DNA from: Microlunatus phosphovorus NM-1
Lineage (GTDB): Bacteria; Actinomycetota; Actinomycetes; Propionibacteriales; Propionibacteriaceae
Reading direction: 5' to 3'
Assembly (NCBI RefSeq): GCF_000270245.1
Contig: NC_015635.1
Coordinates: 4,340,001 to 4,404,000, forward strand
DNA length: 64,000 nucleotides
Part shown: positions 7,519 through 16,340 of the stretch, in pieces
Position numbering within the stretch: position 1 is the stretch's first letter
How the letters are laid out: every line of letters starts with the position of its first letter
Program-made: the position numbers and the translations under genes
Notes under the pieces: generated by a model
What the model was told of the DNA's origin: nothing
Seen by the model: the letters and a program-made list of their open reading frames with translations, nothing else
Database searches by the model: none

Positions 7519-8508
7519 ATGGAGAGCACGACGAAGAACCGCCAACCTGTCTCGGTGCTGCGGACGCTCATTGAGCGTGCGTACGGTGCCGGGCAGGTTC
7601 CCGAGGGTGATGACTTCGCCCACGAGATCACCGAGGGCTGGTTCAACGTCGCCTACCGGATCGTGTTGCGGGACGGCCAGCAGGTGGTGCTGAAGATCGC
7701 GCCGCCGGCCGAGATCCCGGTGCTCACCCGGGAGGTCGGGATGATGCGCGCCGAGCTCGAGGCGATGCGGCTGGTCTCGACGCAGACGTCCGTCCCGGTG
7801 CCCAGGGTGGACTATGTCGACCTCTCGCATGACGTGGTCGACGCGGACCTGTTCTTCATGGAGTACGTCGTCGCGGACAACTTCGGGCTCTCGGCGGACG
7901 CCGGGCGGCTGAGCCCAGAGGTGGTCGCGGCGGGGAACCGCGAGCTCGGTGCCCTCAACCGGGAGATCAACACCGTTGTCGGCCCCCACTTCGGCCCGCT
8001 TCTCGGTGCGGGGTCCGCAACGTGGCGCGAGGCGTTCACGACCATGGTCGTCGACACCCTCGACGACGGTGAGCGCGTCGGCATCGACCTCGGGTGGGAG
8101 CCCGACCAGATCCGGGCCGTGCTCGCGGAGAACTCCGACGCCCTCGACGAGGTCACGGTTCCGCAGCTGGTGGAGGTCGATCTGTGGGCGAAGAACTCGA
8201 TGATCCGCGACGGCCGGATCGTAGCGATCCTCGATCACGAGCGCGCGGTCTACGGCGACCCCCTGATGGAGGCCGGCCTGACAGGGCTGGACATGCCCTT
8301 CTTCGGCGACCCGACGGAGTTCATGGCCGGCTTCGGACTCACCGAACTCACTCCGAACCAGCGGACGCGGCGGCGTCTGTACTCGCTCTACCTCGCCGTC
8401 ATCATGGTCGTCGAGACGCGCTATCGCGGCCACACGGACACAGAGATCTACGACTTCGGCCGTCGTGAGCTCGACGCGTTGATGGCCACGTTCGGCCACA
8501 CACGCTGA
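7519..8508 (+). CDS. Phosphotransferase of the aminoglycoside/homoserine-kinase-like (APH) family with an altered catalytic motif
   Basis: The 329-residue protein has the APH layout: an N-lobe with VVLKIAPP (K59), FFMEYV hinge, then VEVDLWAKNSMI and AILDHERAVYGDPLMEA. The Asp (D221), the metal Asn (N226) and the DH-E motif Asp (D239) are present, but the usual H-G before the catalytic Asp (HGDLWxxN) reads E-V. Kinases of this fold phosphorylate aminoglycosides, macrolides, choline or other small alcohols. AAGGGA precedes the ATG. It is followed by a MATE pump and a TetR gene, which suggests a drug or toxin response, but resistance cannot be claimed from sequence. Confidence 0.85.
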   Translation: MESTTKNRQPVSVLRTLIERAYGAGQVPEGDDFAHEITEGWFNVAYRIVLRDGQQVVLKIAPPAEIPVLTREVGMMRAELEAMRLVSTQTSVPVPRVDYVDLSHDVVDADLFFMEYVVADNFGLSADAGRLSPEVVAAGNRELGALNREINTVVGPHFGPLLGAGSATWREAFTTMVVDTLDDGERVGIDLGWEPDQIRAVLAENSDALDEVTVPQLVEVDLWAKNSMIRDGRIVAILDHERAVYGDPLMEAGLTGLDMPFFGDPTEFMAGFGLTELTPNQRTRRRLYSLYLAVIMVVETRYRGHTDTEIYDFGRRELDALMATFGHTR

Positions 8509-8512
8509 GCCG

Positions 8513-9865
8513 GTGGTGAGCGTATCGGACCGCAACGACAGCGCTGAGAATCTCGGCACCCGCCCCATCGGGCGCCTGCTGTGGTGGACCTGCTCCCAGA
8601 CCACCCTCTCCGTCGGCGTCTACGGCATCTACGCACTCACCAACGCGTGGTTCGTCGCCCGCGGTGTCGGTGAGACCGCCCTCGCCGCCGTCAACCTGGT
8701 GGCACCACTTCTGCTGCTCCTGGGGGCGGTCTCTACCACGGTCGGGGTCGGCGGCGCGTCCCTGGTCTCGCGCAGCCTCGGCGCTCGGCGGCCCGACCTC
8801 GCCGCACGCGCCGCGGGCAACTCCTTCGCGATCTTCTGGGCGACGGCGGTGACCGTCACGGTCGTCGGGCTGGCGTTCCTCGACCCCCTCTTGCGTCTCG
8901 TCGGTGCGACCGACGAGACACTGCCGTACGCCCGGCCGTACGCGATGGTGATCATCGCAGGGGCGATCTTCTCCACCGGGTTCTCCGCCCTGGTCCGCGC
9001 CGAGGGACGGTTGCTGTTCTCGACCATGCTGTGGGTCGTGCCGGTGCTCGTGCAGATCATCCTCGACCCGCTGCTGATCTTCGGACTCGATCTGGGCGTC
9101 GTCGGGGCGGGCCTGGGGACGGTCGGCGGCCAAGCAGTCTCGGCGGGAATGGCCGTCTGGTTCTTCTTCGTCCAGCGGCGTCGCCCCTATCGGATCCGGC
9201 TCAAGGAACTGCTCCCTCACGGACCCACGGTGCGGTCGGTCCTCTCGGTGGGGGCGCCGTCGTTCCTCGCCGGGTTCGGTGCCACCCTCCTCGTCGTGCT
9301 GGTCAACACGACTCTGGCCGCCGCAGGCGCCGCCGTGATCGCGGCGTACGCCGTGTGCGCCCGCGTCCAGACGTTCGTATCGATGCCGCAGATCGGCATC
9401 ACCCAAGGAGCCCAGCCGATCATCAGCTTCAACGCGGGCCGGCAGCATCCCGAGCGGGTTCACCGCACCCGCACGCTCGCGTTGCGTGCCACCGCCGTCT
9501 ATGGCGCGGTGGGGGCCGGCGTCATCGCGCTGGCCGCGCGGCCGATCGTCGGACTGTTCCTCACGGACCCGGAAACCGTCGAGGTCGCCATCACCGGGTT
9601 GCGGATCATCGCCGTGGGATTTGTCTTCGCGGGCGTTCCACCGCTGATTTCCGCATACTTCCAAGCACTGGGCAGTCCCGCACCGTCGTACCTGATCTCG
9701 GTCGGCACACTATTGCTCCTCAAAGTGCCGCTGGTGCTCCTGCTCGGCCACGTCGACCCGCTGGGGATCTGGATCGCTCTCCCCGCGGGCGAAGTGCTGG
9801 CGGCGGTGGCGGCAGTCATCGTGCTGCGCAGCCGTACATCGGCCCTGGTTCGGGGCCGGGCATGA
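8513..9865 (+). CDS. MATE-family efflux transporter
   Basis: The 450-residue protein contains twelve hydrophobic helices in two MatE repeats (about residues 15-180 and 240-400). Blocks such as LSVGVYGIYALTNAWFVAR, SLGARRPDLAAR and ISFNAGRQHPERV correspond to the conserved cytoplasmic loops of the family. MATE proteins export cationic drugs or metabolites using H+ or Na+. The start is a GTG four bases after the phosphotransferase stop, with a second GTG next to it as an alternative. The stop overlaps the TetR ATG by four bases (ATGA), so all three genes form one operon. Confidence 0.92.
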   Translation: MVSVSDRNDSAENLGTRPIGRLLWWTCSQTTLSVGVYGIYALTNAWFVARGVGETALAAVNLVAPLLLLLGAVSTTVGVGGASLVSRSLGARRPDLAARAAGNSFAIFWATAVTVTVVGLAFLDPLLRLVGATDETLPYARPYAMVIIAGAIFSTGFSALVRAEGRLLFSTMLWVVPVLVQIILDPLLIFGLDLGVVGAGLGTVGGQAVSAGMAVWFFFVQRRRPYRIRLKELLPHGPTVRSVLSVGAPSFLAGFGATLLVVLVNTTLAAAGAAVIAAYAVCARVQTFVSMPQIGITQGAQPIISFNAGRQHPERVHRTRTLALRATAVYGAVGAGVIALAARPIVGLFLTDPETVEVAITGLRIIAVGFVFAGVPPLISAYFQALGSPAPSYLISVGTLLLLKVPLVLLLGHVDPLGIWIALPAGEVLAAVAAVIVLRSRTSALVRGRA

Positions 9866-10500
9866 ACACCGAGGACCGCTGGTCCGCCACACCGCCGTCG
9901 CGGACCTACCCGAAGGGGGACCGGCGCCGTACCCAGATCGTTCGGGCAGCGTTCAGCGCCTTCTCGGCCGACGGATATCGGGGGGCGAGCATGGTGCAGA
10001 TCGCCGCTGCGTGTGGCGTGTCCCGCGCCGGCCTCCTGCACCACTTCCCGTCGAAGGAGTTGCTGCTGGCCGCGGTGCTGGCCGAACGCGATCGCATCAA
10101 CGGCGAGCTGTTCTTCGCCGGGATGGCCGCTCCCGGCGCCGACGGCCTCGACTATTTTCGCCGCCTCCTGCGCGTCATCGAACACAATGCGAGCCAGCGC
10201 GAGATCGTGCGCCTGTTCGCGACACTCTCCACGGAGGCGGCGGACCCTGCCCACCCCGCCCACGCCTACTTCGCCAATCGCTACCGGTGGCTGCGTGCCG
10301 ACATCGCCGACGCCTTGGCCGACCTCGCCGGCCGCGGACTGCTACGAGATCAGATCGACCTCGCCGGTGCCGCCACCGATCTCGTCGCGCTCATCGACGG
10401 GCTGCAAATCCAGTGGTTGCTCGACGCCGACAGCGTCGATATCCCGACACGCGTTCGGGCTCGCCTCGAGGAACTGCTCACCTCGACGCTCGACAGCTGA
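9862..10500 (+). CDS. TetR/AcrR-family regulator of the MATE operon
   Basis: The 212-residue protein has a TetR helix-turn-helix at residues 22-68 (RRTQIVRAAFSAFSADG ... MVQIAAACGVSRAGLLHHFPSKELLL). The C-terminal helical domain is of the TetR_C_6/BetI-like type. The ATG overlaps the MATE stop. It probably binds the palindrome at 7458-7483 and represses the operon until an effector appears; this is inferred from position and symmetry. A longer open frame running in from 9031 is only an alternative frame through the MATE gene. Confidence 0.9.
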   Translation: MNTEDRWSATPPSRTYPKGDRRRTQIVRAAFSAFSADGYRGASMVQIAAACGVSRAGLLHHFPSKELLLAAVLAERDRINGELFFAGMAAPGADGLDYFRRLLRVIEHNASQREIVRLFATLSTEAADPAHPAHAYFANRYRWLRADIADALADLAGRGLLRDQIDLAGAATDLVALIDGLQIQWLLDADSVDIPTRVRARLEELLTSTLDS

Positions 10501-10617
10501 TGAGCGCGCCTTCAAGACGCCCCGCGCCAACGAGATGCTCGTGGCGGTGGCCCTCGCCGTCGGCGACCGGCCGCTCCCCGCGTGACAAGCCCTGACGGGG
10601 TAAGGATGGCGGTCGGT

Positions 10618-11649
10618 TCAGCTTCTTGCCGCTGCCTCGGACATCTTCGGCGCCAGTCGGTCGGCGGCCCATACCAGGCTCAGTGGCGAGGGAAAGGCGA
10701 GTGCGAAGGGGACGCCTTCGGGTTTGGTGACGATGACCACCGCGCCTCGCTGGACCGCCGGGAGGGAGGTCCAGAGTTTGCGTTTGGTCAGCTCAGGCAT
10801 CTGGTCGGCCGTGTCCGGGATCGCCCAGAGCACGTCGGCGTCGAGATCGGACATGTTCTCCCAGCTCAGCTCGGCCTTGCCGCCGTCGCACTCGACACTC
10901 TGCGCGTACTCGCTGAGCTTCATTCCGAAGCCGGTCATAACCCGACCGAGATTGTCTTGTTCGGAGCACAAGATCCACACACCGTCAGCCGACGGCGAGA
11001 TGACGGCGTTGAAGGTCTTCCCTTCGAAGATCGGGTTGTTCGACCGGGTCTTGGCCAGTGTCGCCTCCGCCGTGGCGACGGCGGCATCCCCGGCATCGAC
11101 GCGCCCTACCGCGCGGGCGATCTTGCGGGTGGAATCTCTCCAGTCGTCGGAGTTGGCGACCGTGTCGTAGTGCACGACCGGCGCGATCTCGGCGAGCTTG
11201 CCGTAGATCGGCTTGGTGAGACCGAAGAAGGCTGTGCCCACGATCAAGTCCGGATCGGTGGCCGCGATCGCCTCGATGTTGAGCTCGGTCGTCGACGCCT
11301 CGACCTTGGGTGTGCCCTCGGGATACAACCCCACCTGCCACGGGTAGATGCTCGTACCGCCGGTCGCCGCGTCGGTCTGCGGCATCGACGGCACCGCGAT
11401 CGGCACGATGCCGACCGCCAGAAGCATGTCGGCGTCGGTCGTCGACAGTGCGAAGACCCGCTCGGGCCGGCTCTCGATCGTCGCATCACCGAACGCGCCG
11501 GTCGTCGTGACGCTCGACCAGCCGGCGTCCCCAGGTGTCGTCTCAGGGGACGATGCGGTGCCGGATGTCGAGCAGGCGGAGAGCAGGAGCGCGATGACCA
11601 GGAAGGTCACCGCCACCAGGGATCGAGGTTGTGGCGCTGTGCGAGTCAT
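10618..11649 (-). CDS. Iron-siderophore-type ABC transporter substrate-binding lipoprotein
   Basis: The 343-residue protein begins with a lipoprotein signal (MTRTAPQPRSLVAVTFLVIA, LLLSAC lipobox, Cys near residue 26), followed by a Peribrev_2/FecB-type fold: RVFALSTTDADMLLAVGIVPIAV, then LNIEAIAATDPDLIVG and WRDSTRKIARAVGR. The family captures ferric siderophores, haem or vitamin B12 outside the membrane and hands them to a FecCD permease. No permease or ATPase gene is next to it, so it is an orphan binding protein. It is divergent from an AraC-type regulator, and a possible iron box lies upstream. The fold assignment is firm; the ligand is not known. Confidence 0.88.
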   Translation of the reverse strand: MTRTAPQPRSLVAVTFLVIALLLSACSTSGTASSPETTPGDAGWSSVTTTGAFGDATIESRPERVFALSTTDADMLLAVGIVPIAVPSMPQTDAATGGTSIYPWQVGLYPEGTPKVEASTTELNIEAIAATDPDLIVGTAFFGLTKPIYGKLAEIAPVVHYDTVANSDDWRDSTRKIARAVGRVDAGDAAVATAEATLAKTRSNNPIFEGKTFNAVISPSADGVWILCSEQDNLGRVMTGFGMKLSEYAQSVECDGGKAELSWENMSDLDADVLWAIPDTADQMPELTKRKLWTSLPAVQRGAVVIVTKPEGVPFALAFPSPLSLVWAADRLAPKMSEAAARS

Positions 11650-11711
11650 CGACGTGACACTTTCGTTCGGTTTGTGGCGTCGCCGGAATACATCTGCCGG
11701 GACCGAGCACC

Positions 11712-11729
11712 GAACTTAGCCCCACCTTA
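11712..11729 (-). promoter_or_regulatory. Possible DtxR/IdeR iron box
   Basis: On the minus strand this reads TAAGGTGGGGCTAAGTTC. Its first 14 bases match the actinobacterial iron-box consensus TWAGGTWAGSCTWACCTWA well, but the right end does not. It lies about 60 bases upstream of the binding-lipoprotein start, where iron repression would be expected. This is a partial match only. Confidence 0.35.
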
Positions 11730-11829
11730 CTTTCTGCGGTATCGTCATCAGTCGACTCATAATTGTGATTGTCGGACAGCAAATGTCGTCTGGTGACGAT
11801 CCGAGCCGCTCGAGAGGGGGATTCTGGCG

Positions 11830-12630
11830 GTGAGTGTTCCCCCACGGACGTGGACAGAAGTTTCTGCTTTTCGTCACGAACTCGCCAGGTCGGTGTCGTT
11901 CCCGGACCATCGGCATGACGAGCACCAGTTGATGTGGGCTACCCGCGGCAGCGCCATGATCTCGTCCGCACTGGGGGCCTGGATGATCGCACCAGGTGCC
12001 GCCATCTGGATGCCCGCCGACGTCACCCACACGATGTCGATGACTGCGCCCGCCGAGTTCCACAGCCTCTACCTCTACCCCGAGGTGGGGCCGATCGGGC
12101 ACCGCTGGACCCGATCGCACTCCCTGCTCGTCGACGATGTCCTCGCCGCCATGATCAGGCGGCTGGAGTCACGCGAACTCACCGACTCCCAGCGGGGCCG
12201 GACCACTGCCGTGCTTCTTGACCTACTCGAGGAGTCGCCCGTCAGCGGAGCCACCCTGCCGCTGCCCCGCGACAACCGCGCCGCGATTGTCGCAGCAGCG
12301 CTGCTGGAAGATCCCTCCGACCGACGTGAGCTGCGCGACTGGGCCGACGAGCTCGGCGTCAGCACAAAGACCCTCGCACGCGCCTTTCAGAGCGAGACCG
12401 CACTCACCTTCAGCGCTTGGCGTAGCCGTGCCCGGATCAGCGCATCCCTGGCTCCCCTCGGCGCTGGCGCGCAGGTGGACCAACTCGCCGGCGACGTCGG
12501 CTACCAGACGTCGTCTTCCTTCATCGTCGCTTTCCGGGCCCAGATCGGCATCAGCCCCGGCGCGTACGCACGACGCGCCTCATCGAACCCGACGACGAGC
12601 AGCGTCGACCCACCCGACCAGCGCCTCTAG
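11830..12630 (+). CDS. AraC-family regulator with an N-terminal cupin
   Basis: The 266-residue protein has an AraC-binding cupin at residues 10-100 (FPDHRHDEHQLMWATRGSAM, PGAAIWMPADVTHTM) and two C-terminal helix-turn-helix motifs at about 160-255 (WADELGVSTKTLARAFQSE and AGDVGYQTSSSFIVAFR-Q-GISPGAYAR). Such regulators respond to a ligand in the cupin. It is divergent from the iron-type lipoprotein, so regulation of siderophore uptake is a reasonable inference. The start is GTG at 11830 after a GAGAGGGGG stretch. Confidence 0.9.
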   Translation: MSVPPRTWTEVSAFRHELARSVSFPDHRHDEHQLMWATRGSAMISSALGAWMIAPGAAIWMPADVTHTMSMTAPAEFHSLYLYPEVGPIGHRWTRSHSLLVDDVLAAMIRRLESRELTDSQRGRTTAVLLDLLEESPVSGATLPLPRDNRAAIVAAALLEDPSDRRELRDWADELGVSTKTLARAFQSETALTFSAWRSRARISASLAPLGAGAQVDQLAGDVGYQTSSSFIVAFRAQIGISPGAYARRASSNPTTSSVDPPDQRL

Positions 12631-12806
12631 GAATCGAAACCGAGCACGGCATTGCGGGCAATATGATCATGGATCGGGCTCGAAACTCGCCTCCACGTCC
12701 TTCTCCCGACTCATCGCTCAGAGTAAGCCGACGGAGTCACTGGAGTCGGAGCCAACAGCGAGGCCCGCCGGTCAGCGTCCGGTCAACGAATCCTCGGGTC
12801 CGACCG

Positions 12807-13259
12807 TCAACTACTCCCCATCGAGCCCAAGTCGGCTGAGAGCCAGCGTTCAGGCGTCATCTGGATCAGGTGCTCATGCCGGGCGAATTCGATGTAAGGC
12901 CCGACCTGATCTGCCGGCAGATACCGACATGCCATCTGTCCGACCTCGTCCTCAGTTGACGGCCTCATGTCAGTCACCCGCCCCTCGACGCTGACATACC
13001 GCGTGGTCGGGGTCGTCCGTTGGACAAGAAGCGTGAATCGACCAGAACTCTCGATGAGCTTCGCTTTGCGCGATTCCGGCGGCGTGAGGATCCAGACCAA
13101 ACCGCCGGGCGCGTACTGGTACCAGATCGGAACTGTAAGTGGCCCCCGGTTTGGGCCTGCAGTAACGGACAGCGCGGCGACGTGGGGCTCGGCTAGAAAC
13201 TGCTGGCGCTCATGGGCGGAGAGAGGCATGTCTCTGACCATATGCACGACCACCGACAT
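12807..13259 (-). CDS. PPOX-class (pyridoxamine-phosphate-oxidase fold) putative F420/FMN oxidoreductase
   Basis: This is a 150-residue split-barrel protein: FLAEPHVAALSVTAGPNRGP, VPIWYQYAPGGLVWILTPPE, FTLLVQRTTPTTRYVSVEG and a C-terminal HLIQMTPERWLSADLG. Small proteins of this kind bind F420 or FMN and reduce or store flavin-type cofactors; most have no known substrate. Several in-frame starts exist near the 5' end (ATG 13259, 13241 and 13229) and none has a clear ribosome binding site, so the start is uncertain. The last 74 bases also occur as a detached copy at 2747-2820. Confidence 0.8.
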   Translation of the reverse strand: MSVVVHMVRDMPLSAHERQQFLAEPHVAALSVTAGPNRGPLTVPIWYQYAPGGLVWILTPPESRKAKLIESSGRFTLLVQRTTPTTRYVSVEGRVTDMRPSTEDEVGQMACRYLPADQVGPYIEFARHEHLIQMTPERWLSADLGSMGSS

Positions 13260-13349
13260 CCACGTATTGCTGCGGGGTCTGACGGGTGTGCGTCAGCTTC
13301 GTAGTTGGGACCGCAGGAGCTATGAGTAACCCGGGCAGTTCGCATACTG

Positions 13350-13437
13350 GTCGTCTTTGGCCCGCGGGCGCGAGACGTACGGGCCTTACGCCTCGCCGCC
13401 GATCATCTTTGGCCCATGGGCGCAAGACGTACGGGCC
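13350..13437 (+). repeat. Paired intergenic repeat, locus B (best-preserved copy)
   Basis: Two near-identical units, 13350-13385 and 13401-13437, each read TCRTCTTTGGCCC-Y-GGGCGC-R-AGACGTACGGGCC. Related pairs lie at 2842-2927 and 35091-35177. No open frame is conserved across copies, so this is a non-coding repeat. Confidence 0.75.
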
Positions 13438-13455
13438 CCACAAGGGCTGGGCTCG

Positions 13456-13848
13456 CTAGGGAGTCCGTGTGTCAAGAAGCCGGAGCAACCGAGGGGCAAA
13501 CTCGACATGATGTGAAAGCTCGCTGAGCTCGACGGCGGTCACAAGGACACCCTGCTCGGCGGCCAGCGCAGCGAGATAGCGCCAATAGTCGCGCTCCATG
13601 TCCTCGGCGGTCAGTCCATCGAACGGCTCATCAGGACCGACCGTTGCCCGAGCGTGGGTTTCGAGCTCATCGACCGATACAGTCCCCCACGGCGTCGAGC
13701 CGCCGAAGCCGCGATCGCGGAGAAGAACCACCGACCGCCCGCCTTCGATTTCCAGCTCGTGCAGCAGCGTCACGTCAACGCTGGACGTCGGATGGTTGCT
13801 CGCAGTATCGACGCGAGTGATCCGCCTCACCAGGGCTTCGGCAGCCAT
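13456..13848 (-). CDS. Hypothetical protein
   Basis: A 130-residue reading frame starting MAAEALVRRITRVDTA at the ATG at 13848. It has a beta-strand-rich middle (VDVTLLHELEIEGGRSVVLLRDRGFG) and an acidic helical second half (DGLTAEDMERDYWRYLAALAAEQGV). The family is not recognised. The open frame continues upstream to 13971, but that part is Arg/Gly-rich and looks non-coding. GTG codons just before the chosen ATG are possible alternatives. Codon use is like the neighbours, so I think it is a real gene. Confidence 0.6.
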   Translation of the reverse strand: MAAEALVRRITRVDTASNHPTSSVDVTLLHELEIEGGRSVVLLRDRGFGGSTPWGTVSVDELETHARATVGPDEPFDGLTAEDMERDYWRYLAALAAEQGVLVTAVELSELSHHVEFAPRLLRLLDTRTP

Positions 13849-13995
13849 CTTGTACACCACTTTCTCACTATCTTGTCGGATTCCTCGGTGCTCGCCGGCC
13901 ATCGCCGTTCGGTTTACGTGCGGCCCTGATCCGCGTCCTGGACGGGACCGGCTACCGGAGATGAGCTCCATGAGCCGCTGCGGCCCAGAGCGACG

Positions 13996-14847
13996 TCAGC
14001 TGTCGATGCGGCGGGTAGCGAGCCAGCGGACGGTGGCGGGGTCTTGGTGGTTGAAGAGCCGGGAGGTGCCTTCATCGAGGGTGGCGATCTGGTTCATGTC
14101 GTCATCGCTAAGAGCAAAGTCGAACACGTTGAGGTTCTCGGCCATGCGGTCGGGGTTGGCCGATTTGGGGATGACGACGACGCCGCGTTGGATCATCCAG
14201 CGGAGGGTGATCTGGGCGACGGTCTTGCCGTGCTTGTCGGCGATGCCGAGGAGGAGGTCGTTGGTGAAGAGTCCGTCTTTGCCGTCGGCGAAGGGCCCCC
14301 AGGATTCGATCTGAACGCCGTGGTCGGTGAGGATTGCGTGGTCGGCGATGCGTTGGTGGTACGGGTTCGTTTCGATCTGGTTGACAGCTGGTGTGATGGT
14401 GTTGTTGAGGCACAGGTCGATGAGCCGGTCGGACGGCAGGTTCGACACACCGATCGCGCGGGCACGGCCGTCCTTGTTGATCTTCTCCATCGCCCGCCAC
14501 TGGCCGTAATAGTCACCGAAGGGCTGGTGGATGAGATACAGGTCGAGGTAGTCCAGCCCGAGCTTGCGGAGCGAGGCGTCGAACGCGCCGAGGGTGTTGG
14601 CTTCGGCGGGGGCGTCTTGCACCCACAGCTTGGTAGTGATGAACAGCTGGTCGCGGGGGATGCCTGAGTTCGCGATCGCTGCGCCGACGGCTTCCTCGTT
14701 CTCGTACGCGGCGGCGGTGTCGATAGATCGGTAGCCGGCGGCGAGAGCCGCGGCGACCGCTTCCTCGGTGTGTGCGGGGTCGATCTGGTAGACGCCGTAG
14801 CCGAGGATCGGCATCTCGACGCCGTTGTTGAGCGTGACGGTCTGCAT
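13996..14847 (-). CDS. Aldo/keto reductase (AKR5-like)
   Basis: The 283-residue NADPH-dependent oxidoreductase has the AKR tetrad: D in [13 protein letters not shown] in the same block, K in LFITTKLWV and H in [10 protein letters not shown]. The opening [18 protein letters not shown] and the C-terminal [23 protein letters not shown] are typical of the 2,5-diketo-gluconate/prostaglandin reductase-like group. It reduces aldehydes or ketones; the substrate is not predictable. It is the last gene of a minus-strand operon with the Rossmann protein, the hydrolase and probably the MmyB-type regulator. Confidence 0.93.
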   Translation of the reverse strand: MQTVTLNNGVEMPILGYGVYQIDPAHTEEAVAAALAAGYRSIDTAAAYENEEAVGAAIANSGIPRDQLFITTKLWVQDAPAEANTLGAFDASLRKLGLDYLDLYLIHQPFGDYYGQWRAMEKINKDGRARAIGVSNLPSDRLIDLCLNNTITPAVNQIETNPYHQRIADHAILTDHGVQIESWGPFADGKDGLFTNDLLLGIADKHGKTVAQITLRWMIQRGVVVIPKSANPDRMAENLNVFDFALSDDDMNQIATLDEGTSRLFNHQDPATVRWLATRRIDS

Positions 14848-14899
14848 GAGGTGTGTCTTTCGGTGGAGGGAAGGGCTTGCTGAACAGATCAGAGGTGGG

Positions 14900-15529
14900 C
14901 TACCAGACGGGGCGGTCGCCGTCGGTGCTGGGTTTGTTCACGCCGAGGTTCTCCCGGATGTGCGTGTCCGGGTTCGCCACGAGGTCGGCGACCAGCGCGG
15001 CGACGCTTCTGCGTGACACGGTGGTGCCGCGGAAGGGCTCGTCGCGTCGGGTGGTCTGGTAGTTGATCTCGTCGGCGTCGGACAGCCACGCCGGCCGCAG
15101 CACGGTGTAGTCCAGTGTCGACGCCTCGACGGTGTCGGAGGCGGCGGCATAGGTATCGAGAGTGGCTTCGCCGATGGTGTCGCGGTTCCAGCGGCCGAAC
15201 GCGCCGGGCACCTCGCGGTAGATGCCGAGCGCGGTGACGAAGATCAGGCGCTGCACGCCCTCGGCCTGCATCGTCTCGACAACGGCCTGGGCTTGCCGGT
15301 CGATGTCACCGGCAAGGTTGGCGTACACCACGTCTTGTCCGCGGACCGCCTGGGCGAGAGTCACGCGGTCGTTGACGTCACCCTGGATCACGGCCGCACC
15401 CTCGGGGACGGCGTGGATGCGGCTGGTGTCGCGAGCGAACAGGGTGAGCGTTTCGCCTTGATCGGCCAGCAACGGGATGGCGTGGCGGGCGATCTGCCCG
15501 GAGGCGCCGAGGACTAATACCTTGGTGAT
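14900..15529 (-). CDS. NAD(P)-binding Rossmann (atypical SDR) protein with an apparent ATC start
   Basis: The frame encodes [16 protein letters not shown], the NAD(P) dinucleotide fold of NmrA/SDR_a5-type proteins, then [31 protein letters not shown] and a C-terminal [13 protein letters not shown]. No ATG, GTG or TTG occurs between an in-frame upstream TGA and the Gly-rich motif. The first usable TTG (15472) is at codon 20 and would delete it. AGGAGA sits six bases upstream of an ATC codon (15529-15527), exactly where homologues have their Met. I therefore place the start at ATC, giving 209 residues. An ATG changed to ATC by mutation or a base-call error is the alternative. Confidence 0.8.
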   Translation of the reverse strand: MTKVLVLGASGQIARHAIPLLADQGETLTLFARDTSRIHAVPEGAAVIQGDVNDRVTLAQAVRGQDVVYANLAGDIDRQAQAVVETMQAEGVQRLIFVTALGIYREVPGAFGRWNRDTIGEATLDTYAAASDTVEASTLDYTVLRPAWLSDADEINYQTTRRDEPFRGTTVSRRSVAALVADLVANPDTHIRENLGVNKPSTDGDRPVW

Positions 15530-15571
15530 GAGGGATCTCCTGTCAAAAGGGCTGGATGAGAGTCAGGTTGA

Positions 15572-16204
15572 TCAGAGGTTCTTGGTGAAGAACGGGACGA
15601 GCTTCGCCATCGCCTGGGCGACCGGCTCCGGCTTGTCGTACAGGTCGTAGTGCGACCAGCCATCGATGACGACGAGTTCCTTCTGCTGGGAGCGGGCTCG
15701 GCGCACGATCTCGTGGCCGTCACGGTACGCGCCGAAGCCGCCGGGCACGCTGCCCACGATCACCAACAGCGGTTGGGTGAGCAGTTCTTCGGCGAGGTGG
15801 AACGCATCCCAGCCGTAGCCGGATCCCAGGTGAGAGCGCAGGGTCTGGTTGCGACCGTGAGGCTTGGCCCCGCGATCGGTCTTGTAGTAGTCGGTCGCGC
15901 CCAGGAAGTCGGCGACGTGGCGGAAGTCTTCGATTCGCAGGGTCGGGTCCTCGATTGCGCGAGGGTCACCGCCGGAGGCACCTTGGAAGCTCGCGTCGAA
16001 CGCGACGGCGACGAAGCCCTGTTCGGCCAGCCGGGCGGAGAAGATCTCACCCGAGGTCTGCTCCTTGCAGGAGCCGATCGGGTGGGCCACCACAATCGTC
16101 GGGAACTGACGATCTGGATCGAAGTGCGGCGGGAGGTAGATGTCTGCCGCGATCTCCCAGAACATGTCGCGGTTCTTGAACGTGACGTGCTCGATGCTCG
16201 GCAT
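15572..16204 (-). CDS. Alpha/beta hydrolase with an internal deletion (probably inactive)
   Basis: This 210-residue protein matches a YcjY-like alpha/beta hydrolase group at both ends: FPTIVVAHPIGSCKEQTSG and FVAVAFDASFQGASGGDPR at the N-terminus, AFHLAEELLTQPLLVIVG, FGAYRDG and VIDGWSHYDLYDKPE at the C-terminus. From memory, homologues of about 310 residues have roughly 100 residues, including the nucleophile elbow, between FRHVADFL and ATDYYKT. Here these blocks are joined in frame near 15900. The acid and the His (GWSHYDLYD) remain but the nucleophile is gone. It is either a decayed gene or a non-catalytic remnant. Its start is close to a regulator gene upstream. Confidence 0.75.
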   Translation of the reverse strand: MPSIEHVTFKNRDMFWEIAADIYLPPHFDPDRQFPTIVVAHPIGSCKEQTSGEIFSARLAEQGFVAVAFDASFQGASGGDPRAIEDPTLRIEDFRHVADFLGATDYYKTDRGAKPHGRNQTLRSHLGSGYGWDAFHLAEELLTQPLLVIVGSVPGGFGAYRDGHEIVRRARSQQKELVVIDGWSHYDLYDKPEPVAQAMAKLVPFFTKNL

Positions 16205-16340
16205 GGGCTAACTCCTTCGGGAGAGTCGGGAAACGCTGTTCGCGCGGTCGAGACCGGTGCGCTTTCCACGGTATGGACCTGGCGAGGAACAAGGCATGTG
16301 CTGGTGACCCACCCCAACGCGCCCGCCGTCGGTCGGGTAT

